Assembly (NCBI GenBank): GCA_031291845.1
Contig: JARLIH010000040.1
Location: forward strand, 1-64,000
DNA length: 64,000 nucleotides
Origin: Isosphaeraceae bacterium
GTDB taxonomy: Bacteria > Planctomycetota > Planctomycetia > Isosphaerales > Isosphaeraceae
Direction: 5' to 3'
The notes under the pieces: generated by a model
Database searches by the model: none
Seen by the model: the letters and a program-made list of their open reading frames with translations, nothing else
Told to the model about the DNA's origin: nothing
Shown here: one piece after another, positions 33,342 through 41,600 of the stretch
Position numbering within the stretch: the stretch's first letter is position 1
How the letters are laid out: every line of letters starts with the position of its first letter
Made by a program: the position numbers and the translations under genes

Positions 33342-35674
33342 TCCGGAGCAGCCAGCCGTGGCGGCGCGAAGTCGGACGCGAACACCAGTGTCGTCCTGCC
33401 CCCCTTGGACGGCTTGACGGTACCGGACAGGAGCCGCAGGGCCAGGGGATCTCCCTTGGGACTACTCAAGGTAAAGACAACGGTATCCGACCAGTCGTAG
33501 TCGATGATCCGGATCGTGACCGGGTCGCCGCTCTTCCAGGCGATCGGCCGGGGGAACGTGTAGTCCCAAATCGGCCGGTGCGTGTTGCGGACGACCGGGG
33601 ACGGCCCATACATCACGCCGCCGACCTCGATCTCCACGCCCAGGTCCGGGCCGCCCCCGCCCAGGTACTTGCCGACGGTCGGCTCGACCTCTCCCCTGCG
33701 CAACGTGACCCGGTACTGGCCCGGGATCGAGACCTTGTCCCACCAGGCGAGGAACCGCCGCGCCTCCGCGCCGTGGCGGCCGTCGCGATGGTCGCGCTGA
33801 TAGTCGCGAAGGCGGCGCGCCACGTCGGCCACGTCGTCGGGGTGGGCCTGCAGGTGGTCGTACGCCAGCCGGTACGCGTAGTCGTCCCACTCGCGAAGGA
33901 TGCGGTCCTTGGCCTCGGTCGCCTCGCTGATGAAGCGCCCGCCGGCCTGGTGCGCTTTGAGATAGTCCTGGTAGCGCTCGATCCGCGTGGCGAAGTGCGA
34001 CGGGTACTGTTTCGAATACTGCCGCGCGCGGTCGATACCACGCTCGTCGAGCCTGCGGACGTAGTCGTCCAGCCGCCGCGTGACCTCGCCCCGCCAGGCA
34101 CTCTCGGGGTGATCGGCAAGGAACTGCTGGGCGCGGTCGATCAGGTCGCGGAAGTCGGCGTTCGGCAACGTCTCGGAACGCGTCAGGTCGTCGAGCAGCC
34201 GGCGCTCGACCTGCCCCTTCCGCTCGTCGGCCCGCACTTTGAGCGCCTGCACGAGGTCCATCGCCTCCCGGCGGTGCGGCGTGTCCGGGTAGTCGCGCAG
34301 GAAGCCCCGCATGGCCAGCAGCGGCACTTCGGGATCATCGGTCGGCGCCATCGCATCGGCGCGAACCGCCGCCCAGCGCTCGCCGTGCCTCGCCTCGCGG
34401 CGGGCCTCCTCAACCTTCCGGATGGCGGGAGCGAGCTCCGGTGCTTCGTCCTTCAAGCGCGTCAGCCGCTCGGGAAGGTCCGGCCCCGCGGTGCCCAGCG
34501 CCACCTGCGTCTCCGCCGCCTTCACGGCCCACTCTGCCTGCCGCCGACGCGCCTCGCGCGCCCAGCCCGGCCAGAACCAGGGGAGCGACGGATGCCACGC
34601 CAGCAGACCCGACCAGCGCGCAGCGACCGCCGGCGCGGCGTGATCGCGCTCAAACCCGACCGCTTCCTGAAATCCCCAGGCATCGTAGCCGGCTAACGCG
34701 CCAAGCACGACCGCCGCGGCGAGCGCCAGCCGCCACCACCGCCGCGCGTTCCGCCGCCGTCGCAGCACGCCGAGACGTCGTTGGTAGTGCGCAGTCTGGT
34801 CCGATTGCGGGTAGCGCCGTGCGAAAGCCGAAACGCAGCGCTCGAGGCGCGGCAGGTCGCCCGGCGCCAGGTCCCAGATCCACTCGAGCTGCTCGCGGTC
34901 CCCCGCCTCCAGCTCGTCGGCCAGCCAGCCGAGCGGCGCGTCGAGCCCAAGCGGATGGAGCTCCGCGGGGGGCCGGCCGTCGCGCGACCCCCGCCCGTAC
35001 GCGCTCACCGCGAAGATCGCCCCGTGGCGCACGTGCTGGGCCAAGGCGTGGCGCGTCATTCCGTACTGCGCTTCGACCACGCGCTCAACCCCCCAGGTCG
35101 CGGGATTGTCATCGTGTGCACCTGTCATCTGCGCGAGCACGCGGTCGAACTTCGTCAACAGCAGCGCCACGGGGCGGCCGGTCGTGCCGTCGGGCGAGCG
35201 GCCGATGTAACGCTCGAGCAGGTCCTCAACCTCCTGCTGCCGCCGTCGCCGCTCGGCCGGCTCGGCGGAGCCCTCGGGGTCAAGGCACAGCAGCACGGCG
35301 TCGCAGTCGGCGAAGAACGCCTGGATCGGCTCCTCCGCGCCCAGCGTCACGTGCTCTCCCTGGTAGTCCTTGACGATCAGGTCGAGCCGGGCCGGGCCGC
35401 GGTACAGCCGCAGTTGCAGCTCGGTCTCCGCCAACGTCCCCGCCGGCGGCTCCCCCGACTCGATCCGCGCGATCTTCTCGGCCAGGTACTCCGCAGTCGC
35501 CGGCTCCGTCGCCGCGAGCCGCAGGCCCGGCACCTGCCCCGACGCCGCCTGGCGGTAGAACATGGCCAGCAGCGTCGTCTTCCCCACCCCCCGGTGCCCA
35601 AAGAGCGCGATCCGCTTCGGCCCGGTCAGGCGGGCTTCGAGGGCGTCGAGGGGGGCGTTGCGGTGGTTGGGCAT
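33338..35674 (-). CDS. Membrane-tethered P-loop GTPase with helical repeats and C2-like C-terminus
   Basis: The 778-residue protein (ATG at 35674, GGAG 12 bases upstream) begins with a GTPase domain: G1 GHRGVGKT (26-33), G3 DYQGE (103-107) and G4 TKFD (174-177), where the usual N of NKxD is T. One membrane helix follows (313-332, WWRLALAAAVVLGALAGYDA). Then comes a 300-residue charged, alpha-helical region with 'FLRDYPDTPHRREA'-like repeats. The last 140 residues are beta-rich and C2-like (GPDLGVEIEVGGVMYGP, RIIDYDWSDTVVFTL). It is adjacent to the GAP1-like gene and likely acts with it at the membrane. Its G-domain fits the TRAFAC-clade GTPases of such pairs; the output is unknown. Confidence 0.7.
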   Translation of the reverse strand: MPNHRNAPLDALEARLTGPKRIALFGHRGVGKTTLLAMFYRQAASGQVPGLRLAATEPATAEYLAEKIARIESGEPPAGTLAETELQLRLYRGPARLDLIVKDYQGEHVTLGAEEPIQAFFADCDAVLLCLDPEGSAEPAERRRRQQEVEDLLERYIGRSPDGTTGRPVALLLTKFDRVLAQMTGAHDDNPATWGVERVVEAQYGMTRHALAQHVRHGAIFAVSAYGRGSRDGRPPAELHPLGLDAPLGWLADELEAGDREQLEWIWDLAPGDLPRLERCVSAFARRYPQSDQTAHYQRRLGVLRRRRNARRWWRLALAAAVVLGALAGYDAWGFQEAVGFERDHAAPAVAARWSGLLAWHPSLPWFWPGWAREARRRQAEWAVKAAETQVALGTAGPDLPERLTRLKDEAPELAPAIRKVEEARREARHGERWAAVRADAMAPTDDPEVPLLAMRGFLRDYPDTPHRREAMDLVQALKVRADERKGQVERRLLDDLTRSETLPNADFRDLIDRAQQFLADHPESAWRGEVTRRLDDYVRRLDERGIDRARQYSKQYPSHFATRIERYQDYLKAHQAGGRFISEATEAKDRILREWDDYAYRLAYDHLQAHPDDVADVARRLRDYQRDHRDGRHGAEARRFLAWWDKVSIPGQYRVTLRRGEVEPTVGKYLGGGGPDLGVEIEVGGVMYGPSPVVRNTHRPIWDYTFPRPIAWKSGDPVTIRIIDYDWSDTVVFTLSSPKGDPLALRLLSGTVKPSKGGRTTLVFASDFAPPRLAAPE

Positions 35675-35703
35675 TGTTTCAATCAACTCCAGACGCTGAT
35701 GGC

Positions 35704-35898
35704 TCAACCTCCCGCCTGGGACCGGAGCCAGCCGAGGGCAGCCTCCGTCCTACGAAAGTATTTCACGCCAACGCTTTCTAATGCCCTGTTCACGTCGCGT
35801 TGGCCGAAATCGTTGCCGTTTTCGCTGAGAAAGCCCTTCACGAGGACGACAAGGACGTCGTGACCGCGAGAGTCTTGAGCGATGATGTCGGCGATCAT
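35704..35898 (-). CDS. 64-residue hypothetical protein, possible nuclease-fold remnant
   Basis: AAGGGA 6 bases before the ATG at 35898 supports translation. The start MIADIIAQDSRGHDVLVVLV resembles the first half of planctomycete PD-(D/E)xK-like proteins, which run 'IADIVA.D..G.PVLLVEVK'. Here the acidic residue of the E-x-K pair is Leu (VVLVK), so nuclease activity is unlikely. The rest (DVNRALESVGVKYFRRTEAA) is a short helix-strand segment. It lies 29 bases upstream of the GTPase start and 60 bases after the membrane-protein gene, inside the same minus-strand run. It may be a decayed gene or a small adaptor. Confidence 0.5.
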   Translation of the reverse strand: MIADIIAQDSRGHDVLVVLVKGFLSENGNDFGQRDVNRALESVGVKYFRRTEAALGWLRSQAGG

Positions 35899-35958
35899 GG
35901 CAATCCCTTTGCCAGGGAACGAGCTCCATGTACGACGTCGAGGCGGCTTCGATCGATG

Positions 35959-36924
35959 TCACACGGCCTTGACGGTCTGTCGCTTCCGCTTGAGTATCCG
36001 TAGTGGCCAGGCGAACGGCCTCAGCATCCAGCGCACCGGCAGCCCCAGCACGACCAGCCCCGCGACGAAGGCGACCAGCCCCGCCACCACCATTCCCAGG
36101 TAGCGGAAGGCCGCGAAGTTCAGCCCGTACCGATCCAAGGCCCGCGCGACCGACGACTCCAGCCCCCGTGCCGCGCCGCCGGCGACCGCTTCGGCCAGCG
36201 GGACACCGGCGCGGGCGAACTCGCGGACGGCGTACTCGGTGGCGCGCCCCGCGTAGTCGACGAACTTGTCGGGGTCGGCCAAAAATGCCGCCAGGACCCC
36301 CGCGGCCAAGAGCTTTTTCTTGTGCGGCAGGACCTCGCGCGTGAAGAACGTCCAGCCCCCCCGCCCTGTTTTGCGCAGGACGTTCAGGCTCTGCGGACCC
36401 TCCTCGACGAGCACCTCGGCCAAGTCGTCGCCGAAGACACGGACCGCGGACAGTCCCTCGGTCCCGAGCTTGCGGATCATCGGCTCGGCCTGGCTGGGAT
36501 AACGCGCCGCGAGTCGCTCGGCGGTCTCGCCGAGCTCCACGACGAGGCGCTTCTCGGCCGGCGCCAGCCCGGAGAACGTGCGCAAGGCCTCGCGGTCATG
36601 CCTCAGGAGGCGGGTGAATCGCCGCTGGAGCAGCGCCTCGGACGGCGCTTCGGCCTTTCGCCCCGCCCGGGCAAGGTCGTCGTAACGGCGGGCGACGATC
36701 TCCAGACCCTCGTCAGCCTCGCGCACGAACAGCCGGCCGGCCGCGCGCCCGCCGGCCCCTTCCCCTTCGCGCACCGCGGCGCGGCCACCGGCCTTGGCGT
36801 CGCGCACGACCTCCTGCACGACCTCGTCGAGCCACGACAGCGACCCGGCACGGGCCCAGGCCGGCAGAATCAGCGCGACGACGCAGACCCCGAGAAATGC
36901 ACCCCGGCTGGTACAGAGACTCAT
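35959..36924 (-). CDS. Exported membrane protein of unknown function (321 aa)
   Basis: A signal peptide (CTSRGAFLGVCVVALILPAW, cleavage after ARA) precedes a long charged helical region (residues 30-190; for example DEVVQEVVRDAKAGGRAAVR). There is a short hydrophobic segment near KKKLLAAGVLAAFLADPDKF, and a C-terminal pair of membrane helices (FAAFRYLGMVVAGLVAFVAG, LVVLGLPVRWML) ends in a very basic tail. GGAG stands 8 bases before the ATG. No enzyme motif is seen. It may be a structural or signalling component of the neighbouring GTPase/STAS-FHA unit. Confidence 0.7.
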   Translation of the reverse strand: MSLCTSRGAFLGVCVVALILPAWARAGSLSWLDEVVQEVVRDAKAGGRAAVREGEGAGGRAAGRLFVREADEGLEIVARRYDDLARAGRKAEAPSEALLQRRFTRLLRHDREALRTFSGLAPAEKRLVVELGETAERLAARYPSQAEPMIRKLGTEGLSAVRVFGDDLAEVLVEEGPQSLNVLRKTGRGGWTFFTREVLPHKKKLLAAGVLAAFLADPDKFVDYAGRATEYAVREFARAGVPLAEAVAGGAARGLESSVARALDRYGLNFAAFRYLGMVVAGLVAFVAGLVVLGLPVRWMLRPFAWPLRILKRKRQTVKAV

Positions 36925-37051
36925 CGTGGTTCACTCCTAGCTTGGCCGGTCACCCGCCAAGGGATTCGCCCATGCCGACCCCGTATTGGAGCGCGGGGGC
37001 GTTCCTTTTCATTCTAGGAGGGACCGAGATTCCGGAGAAGGCCGGAAGACT

Positions 37052-37166
37052 TACCGCAAAGGCACAAAGAGCACGGCGGGTGCACAAAGAAAGAGCCGAT
37101 GGATTTTGACCTCTCACCCGTTCTTAACTTTGCGAGTCCTTCGTGCTCTTCGTCCCTTTGTGGTGA
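37052..37166. repeat. Dispersed CGCAAAGGCACAAAGA-type inverted repeat
   Basis: ACCGCAAAGGCACAAAGAGC (from 37053) and GCTCTTCGTCCCTTTGTGGT (from 37145) form an imperfect inverted repeat about 115 bases long, with a further tail CTTTGCGAGTCCTTCGTGC on the inner side. I know this wording from intergenic repeats in unrelated bacteria. It fills most of the gap between the STAS-FHA-STAS gene end and the membrane-protein gene start (36925-37173). Confidence 0.6.
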
Positions 37167-37173
37167 ACCTTCC

Positions 37174-38655
37174 TCAGCGCGCCACGGCCGCCGAGGGCCA
37201 GGGGTCGAGCACCGCCGCGTCGACAGAGGGGTAACAATCCATCAATACGGGAAGTCGCACCTGGTCCAGCAGTGCCATGACCCGAGCGTGGACGCCGCCG
37301 ACGCGGAGCGCACCGCCGGCGCGATCGAGCCGCAGGTGGTGGGCCACGAAGAGCCCGATGGCCTGGCCCGTGATGTGGGTCACGTACTCGAGGTTCACAA
37401 CGACCCGGCGCGGCAACGCGCGCCCGAACAGGGCCTGCAGCTCCTTACGGAGCGGCCCGATCGTCGACTCGTCGTCCAGCTCCGTGGCCAGCGGCGTGAC
37501 CACCAGCACGTCCTCGACGATCTCATGCTTGATGCGACAGTGCGCTTCCGTCCCGTCAAGGAGCGGAAAGTTCGCGGTCTCCGGCTCGGTGGGGTCCGAG
37601 TTCTCGCCGCCCGCGGACGTGCCCTGGAGCCAGTTCGTGACCTGCTCGTCGACGGCCGGCGTCCGGGGCGGACCGAATGCCACGGTGAACTCGAGCGGGC
37701 CCAGCCGGATCCGGTCGCCCGCGTGGAGCTCCGCCTCGTCGCCTTGGAGCAAAGTCCCATTGAGGAACGTGCCGTTGGTACTGCCGAGGTCGCGGAGGAC
37801 CACCCGTCCAGCGCGCTGTTCGATGCACGCGTGAAGACGGCTCACAGCCTCGGACGCCGGGCGCAACTGGCAGCGCGCGTCGCGCCCGATGACGAAGCGG
37901 GGAGCTACGACGGCAACGGCCTTTCCCTTGGACCGGCCGACCTGAATGAGCAACCAAACGTCGGGCATGGGAGGGAATTCCTCGCCGGACGCGCGGCTGA
38001 GCGGATCTGCGCTCTCCGCGCTTTGGATGAGGGCGGACAGGATATCGAGCGGCAGCGGGCGGAGGCCGGCCGGTTGGGGCCAGGGCGACTCCAGGGCCGT
38101 CGCTTCATCGGGCTCGATGTTGATTTCGGAGGCCAGGCCCGTGATCGCGAAGATCGTCGCCACCTGCGCCCGCAGGCCGCAGACCTTCAGCCGCCCGAAT
38201 TCCGCCGCAGCACAGCGCTGGTGCGCCCGCGCCACGGCGCCGACGACCCAACTGGTCAGCCGCTCGACGACGCTGAAATCGAGCACGATCCGGTGGTAAC
38301 CGGCATCAATCAGCGCGAGCAGGTCTTCCTCGATCTCGCCGACGTTGTTTGGCTTGACGAGGTTGCGCTCCATGACGTGCACCACGGTGATCCCGCGCCG
38401 GTACGCCGTGCGGAACCGCGCCCAGCCCGCGTTCGACCCGCGCCGGCCCGGCTTGGGCGCTCGATTCCGGGCAGGCAGGCCGTCGATCACTCGGTGCCAG
38501 CCATCCCGCGCTGCGGGACGGCTGGGGTCGTCCAGTGCGCAGGCCACCCAGTTTTCCATGCGCCGGTCGATCGCGTGTGCGTCGTTCGCGACAACGAGGC
38601 GGGGGCCGGAGAAGGTCGTCTCCCCGCCGGATGTCGCATTCGCGGCGCGCAACAT
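37174..38655 (-). CDS. STAS-FHA-STAS signalling protein
   Basis: The 493-residue cytosolic protein has a STAS domain (about 85-190; TVVHVMERNLV, HRIVLDFSVVERLTSWVVGA), a forkhead-associated domain (about 232-328; FVIGRD, SRLHACIEQ, LGSTNGTFLNG, with Arg258, Ser272 and Asn294 for phosphothreonine binding), and a second STAS domain (about 377-485; VVVNLEYVTHITGQAIGLFV). STAS domains of anti-anti-sigma factors are switched by Ser/Thr phosphorylation; the candidate positions are Thr133/Ser134 and Thr429. It could therefore read phosphorylated partners and feed a partner-switching or membrane complex. It is the first gene of the minus-strand run leading to the GTPase. GGGGAG precedes the ATG. An unassigned 80-residue N-terminus is present. 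Confidence 0.85.
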   Translation of the reverse strand: MLRAANATSGGETTFSGPRLVVANDAHAIDRRMENWVACALDDPSRPAARDGWHRVIDGLPARNRAPKPGRRGSNAGWARFRTAYRRGITVVHVMERNLVKPNNVGEIEEDLLALIDAGYHRIVLDFSVVERLTSWVVGAVARAHQRCAAAEFGRLKVCGLRAQVATIFAITGLASEINIEPDEATALESPWPQPAGLRPLPLDILSALIQSAESADPLSRASGEEFPPMPDVWLLIQVGRSKGKAVAVVAPRFVIGRDARCQLRPASEAVSRLHACIEQRAGRVVLRDLGSTNGTFLNGTLLQGDEAELHAGDRIRLGPLEFTVAFGPPRTPAVDEQVTNWLQGTSAGGENSDPTEPETANFPLLDGTEAHCRIKHEIVEDVLVVTPLATELDDESTIGPLRKELQALFGRALPRRVVVNLEYVTHITGQAIGLFVAHHLRLDRAGGALRVGGVHARVMALLDQVRLPVLMDCYPSVDAAVLDPWPSAAVAR

Positions 38656-38928
38656 GATCTACGCTCCCCTCTTGCGTGCAAAAAGTGCACGACAGGGATG
38701 GCCTTCGGAAAACCCTGGTGTCAAGGGCGGGTCGGAGCAGGGCGCTCACGCATTACCTTGATAAAGCGAGAGAATCCGATCGGCTGGACGCAAAAAGTCG
38801 GTCGCGGACCCAAAAATGCCAAGGCGGGCCGATTGGCCGCTGACTCACATCGGTTACAATCGAGAGGGTAAAAAGGGCGCTTTCCCACACTCGCCCTGCC
38901 CGATCCGTTCTCATCCCAGGTGCGTCGC

Positions 38929-39651
38929 ATGAGCACGCAAACGGTTCCGCCCGCCGCTCCGTCGAGAATGACGGTCGTCTATCCCGACACCGATGGTCAG
39001 CCCATGGCCGAGAACACGCTTCAGTTCGAGTGGATCGTGACCATCAAGGAGGGGATGGAACGGGCCTTCCGGGACGACCCCAACGTCTTCGTCGCGGGCG
39101 ACCTTTTCTGGTATCCCGTCGAGGGGAATAACAAGGTCCGCATGGCCCCCGACGTGATGGTCGTCGTCGGCCGCCCCAAGGGTCATCGCGGGTCGTACAT
39201 GCAATGGCTCGAAGGGGGAATTGCGCCCCAGGTCGTCTTCGAGATCCTCTCACCGAGCAACCGGCCTCAGGAGATGACGCGAAAAACACTATTTTATGAA
39301 CATTTCGGAATCAATGAATATTACCAGTATGATCCCGACGATAACGACCTCTCCGGGTGGCAAAGAGAGGGTCTGCGCCTGGTCGAGATCCCCAAGATGA
39401 ACGGCTGGGTGAGCCCGAGCTTGGGCATCCGGTTCGAGCTGGAAGCGGACAAGCTGCGGCTCATCGGACCGGACGGGCGGCCCTTTGCGACGTACGCCGA
39501 GCTCGCGCACGAACGCGACGAGATCGCACACGAACGCGACGAGATCGCACGCGAACGCGACGAGATCGCACGCGAACGTGATGCGGAGCGCCTGCGGACT
39601 GAACGTCTGATCGAGCAGTTGCGTGCGCTGGGGGCCGAGCCGGAGCTCTAA
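38929..39651 (+). CDS. Uma2 family (PD-(D/E)xK-like) protein with heptad-repeat tail
   Basis: The 240-residue protein (ATG at 38929; a GTG at 38920 is also in frame) has the Uma2 core: RMAPDVMVVVG, PQVVFEILSPSNRPQEMTRK, and YEHFGINEYYQYDPDDN. The family folds like restriction endonucleases, is strongly expanded in planctomycetes and cyanobacteria, and has no proven role. The C-terminal 45 residues are four near-identical heptads (AHERDEI, ARERDEI) that form a highly charged coiled coil, likely for oligomerisation. It is divergent from the STAS-FHA-STAS gene. Confidence 0.85.
   Translation: MSTQTVPPAAPSRMTVVYPDTDGQPMAENTLQFEWIVTIKEGMERAFRDDPNVFVAGDLFWYPVEGNNKVRMAPDVMVVVGRPKGHRGSYMQWLEGGIAPQVVFEILSPSNRPQEMTRKTLFYEHFGINEYYQYDPDDNDLSGWQREGLRLVEIPKMNGWVSPSLGIRFELEADKLRLIGPDGRPFATYAELAHERDEIAHERDEIARERDEIARERDAERLRTERLIEQLRALGAEPEL
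39505..39588 (+). repeat. Tandem 21-base repeat inside the Uma2 gene
   Basis: Four head-to-tail copies of a 21-base unit (39505, 39526, 39547, 39568) each encode one A-H/R-E-R-D-E-I heptad; the last copy has diverged at its 3' end. The unit length keeps frame and heptad phase, so copy number could change by slippage without breaking the coiled coil. Confidence 0.85.
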
Positions 39652-39666
39652 GGCGGGGCGCGGTCG

Positions 39667-40713
39667 TCAGTAAGAGTCCACGCTCACCGTTTCGTGGCCC
39701 GCCGGGGTGCCAAGGGCTTTCAAAACCTCGGGGGCGATCGTGTTCTTGATAAACTTCACGGACCCGTCGGCGAAGATCATGTTTGCGCCCCCCGTGTACG
39801 GACCGCCGAAGCCGTCAGGATCGCGGTTGATCCCGAGCGCTGGGTCGCGCCAGTTGCCGGGACGGCCCCAGGGGAGGTAGCCGCCGGCGACCTCGCCCGC
39901 AAGGATCGTCATCGACGTGCCGTCGCGGACCTCGGCGATCGTGGTCGGGTGCAGGCCGCCGAGCACGCGCGCGTTGCCGGCGTAGTGGCTCAGCGCAAAA
40001 CCTTGGGCATCACGGTGCTCGTCGATGGCCGGGTTGAGATACGAATTGACCTTGATCTGGAACGCCGGTGCGTTGTGCGGGTCGTCCCACGGCAGGGTAC
40101 GGTCGATCTGGTCGTAGAGGGGCTGCTGTTCGAGATAGGGCAGTAGCGCCGTCTGCCAACTGTGGAGCAGCTCGCCGTACCGCGCGGCCGTTGCCCCGGC
40201 AGGAAACGCCTCATACGCGGCATGATAGTTGTGCGCTGCCAGGCCAATTTGCTTCAGGTTGTTGACCGACTGGGCCCGCCGCGCAGCCGAGCGCGCGCCT
40301 CCGGCGGACACCAGCAACGGTTGCGCGGTGAGCAGCCACCCCACCTGGTGCCCGACGCCCGTTGCCGCGACTCCTGCTACAAACATCAGCACCACGATCG
40401 CGACGAGCGCGGCGGTCCAGCGCGCGGGCCAAGCGAAGGCGATTCGGGCCGGTTCGGCGGAGTTGTTGAGCTGGTCGTAAAGCCATCCGAGAAACACGTG
40501 CAGGCCGCCCGCGAAACCGGCGAGGCAAACAAGCGCCATCGCGACCCCGCCCCAATCGACGCGCACTTCCGGGATGACTCGTAACCCGTACCAGATCCAG
40601 CCCACCAGCACGTAGAAGGCGATCTCGAACGGGAAAATCAGTCCCAGGCAAGCCAGCACAAATAAGAAAGCCACGATCACCCCGAGCCTGCCTGACAAGC
40701 GCAGCGCGCTCAT
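39667..40713 (-). CDS. DUF1559 domain membrane protein
   Basis: The 348-residue protein carries the DUF1559 core, a family greatly expanded in planctomycetes: RRAQSVNNLKQIGLAAHNYH, LLPYLEQQPLYDQID, DGTSMTILAGEVAGG, and the closing NMIFADGSVKFIKNTIAPEV. Most members start with a type IV pilin-like helix. This one instead has about four membrane helices (residues 8-125) before the core, so the DUF1559 part is held at the membrane. It overlaps the upstream gene by four bases and the two form an operon. The function is unknown. Confidence 0.85.
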   Translation of the reverse strand: MSALRLSGRLGVIVAFLFVLACLGLIFPFEIAFYVLVGWIWYGLRVIPEVRVDWGGVAMALVCLAGFAGGLHVFLGWLYDQLNNSAEPARIAFAWPARWTAALVAIVVLMFVAGVAATGVGHQVGWLLTAQPLLVSAGGARSAARRAQSVNNLKQIGLAAHNYHAAYEAFPAGATAARYGELLHSWQTALLPYLEQQPLYDQIDRTLPWDDPHNAPAFQIKVNSYLNPAIDEHRDAQGFALSHYAGNARVLGGLHPTTIAEVRDGTSMTILAGEVAGGYLPWGRPGNWRDPALGINRDPDGFGGPYTGGANMIFADGSVKFIKNTIAPEVLKALGTPAGHETVSVDSY

Positions 40714-41420
40714 CGCGTCTCCTTGTCGACGGCCTCGCGAACCTCCGAGAGCGACATCGACCGGATCGTGCCGTTCGCCAGCAAGACGAGCCGCATGCGG
40801 CCGAAGAGCCCGGGCTCGTAGGCCAGCAACGCGAACCCGGAATCAGTCTTCCGCCCCGGGACGTACAGGTAGCGCATGCCCGAAGGGTCGGGCGTCTCCC
40901 AGGTCTCCGCCGCGAGAGCCGTTTGTTCGTCGCTCGCGGGGAAACGCCCTTCGTGACTGTCAGCGAATTTCCAGAGCGCCCTGCGCAGTGCTTCGAGCTT
41001 GTTGTGGCGGGCCGTCTCGAGAATTGCTTCAGGCGCTCGCTTCGGCGTCTCCTCCGACTCCAGCCGATAGGTCAAACCCTGCTTCTTCCAGGCGCCCGGG
41101 GTCATGAGCTCGCGCGCGCCGGAGATCATCGTGAGGATCAGCAGGAACAGCGTTCCCCAGAGTGCGACCAGCCCCAGCGCCCTGCCGAACGACAGCCTCG
41201 GCAGCCGGGGAAAGTCGCGCCTCAGGCCGTTCCAGGTTCCCTGCACACCCCATGCGCAGAGCAGGAGCACGAGCAGAAAGAACGAGATCGTCTGAAGTCG
41301 GAGGCGCGCCATCTCGGACAGCGCGATACCCGGCATCCCGGCAACCGCTATACGCGGAGCGGTCCACGCGATCAGAAACAGCAACCCGACGCGCCGACCC
41401 ATTCCAACATACCCCGACAC
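40710..41420 (-). CDS. Membrane protein co-transcribed with the DUF1559 gene
   Basis: The 236-residue protein has two or three membrane helices (VGLLFLIAWTAPRIAVAGM, LQTISFFLLVLLLCAWGVQ, ALGLVALWGTLFLLILTMIS). A periplasmic-type domain of about 120 residues follows, containing NKLEALRRALWKFADSHEGR, SGMRYLYVPGRKTDSGFALL and an ending IRSMSLSEVREAVDKE. The 'LRRALWKFADSHEGRFP' helix and 'YLYVPG' strand recall the globular part of pseudopilin-like proteins. The stop overlaps the DUF1559 start (ATGA). A start at residue 7 is also possible. Confidence 0.7.
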   Translation of the reverse strand: MSGYVGMGRRVGLLFLIAWTAPRIAVAGMPGIALSEMARLRLQTISFFLLVLLLCAWGVQGTWNGLRRDFPRLPRLSFGRALGLVALWGTLFLLILTMISGARELMTPGAWKKQGLTYRLESEETPKRAPEAILETARHNKLEALRRALWKFADSHEGRFPASDEQTALAAETWETPDPSGMRYLYVPGRKTDSGFALLAYEPGLFGRMRLVLLANGTIRSMSLSEVREAVDKETR

Positions 41421-41514
41421 AATCCGTCATCGAGGAAGCCCTGTCGATCATCATACGGTCGTCACCATCGTCTGACAATTGTCCGCTTTAACGTTCGGTC
41501 GGACCCGGGACGCG

Positions 41515-41564
41515 AAAAACACAGCGGGCCGTTGCGCCTGGGTTCTGCCCCAGCGCAACGGCCC
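41515..41564 (-). terminator. Strong rho-independent terminator
   Basis: On the minus strand a 12-base perfect stem (complements of 41526-41537 and 41553-41564; arm GGGCCGTTGCGC), extended by CCAG/CTGG with one bulge, is followed by TGTGTTTTT (41515-41519 is the T-run). It lies 36 bases after the stop of the Gly/Tyr-rich exported protein and clearly belongs to it. Confidence 0.85.
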
Positions 41565-41600
41565 GTAAGCGTTGCCGACCTTGAACGAGGTCGTATCGAC

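Noticed and set aside
39505-39588. Short tandem repeats considered as a CRISPR array
   Set aside because: The 21-base units are contiguous without spacers and encode coiled-coil heptads in a real gene.
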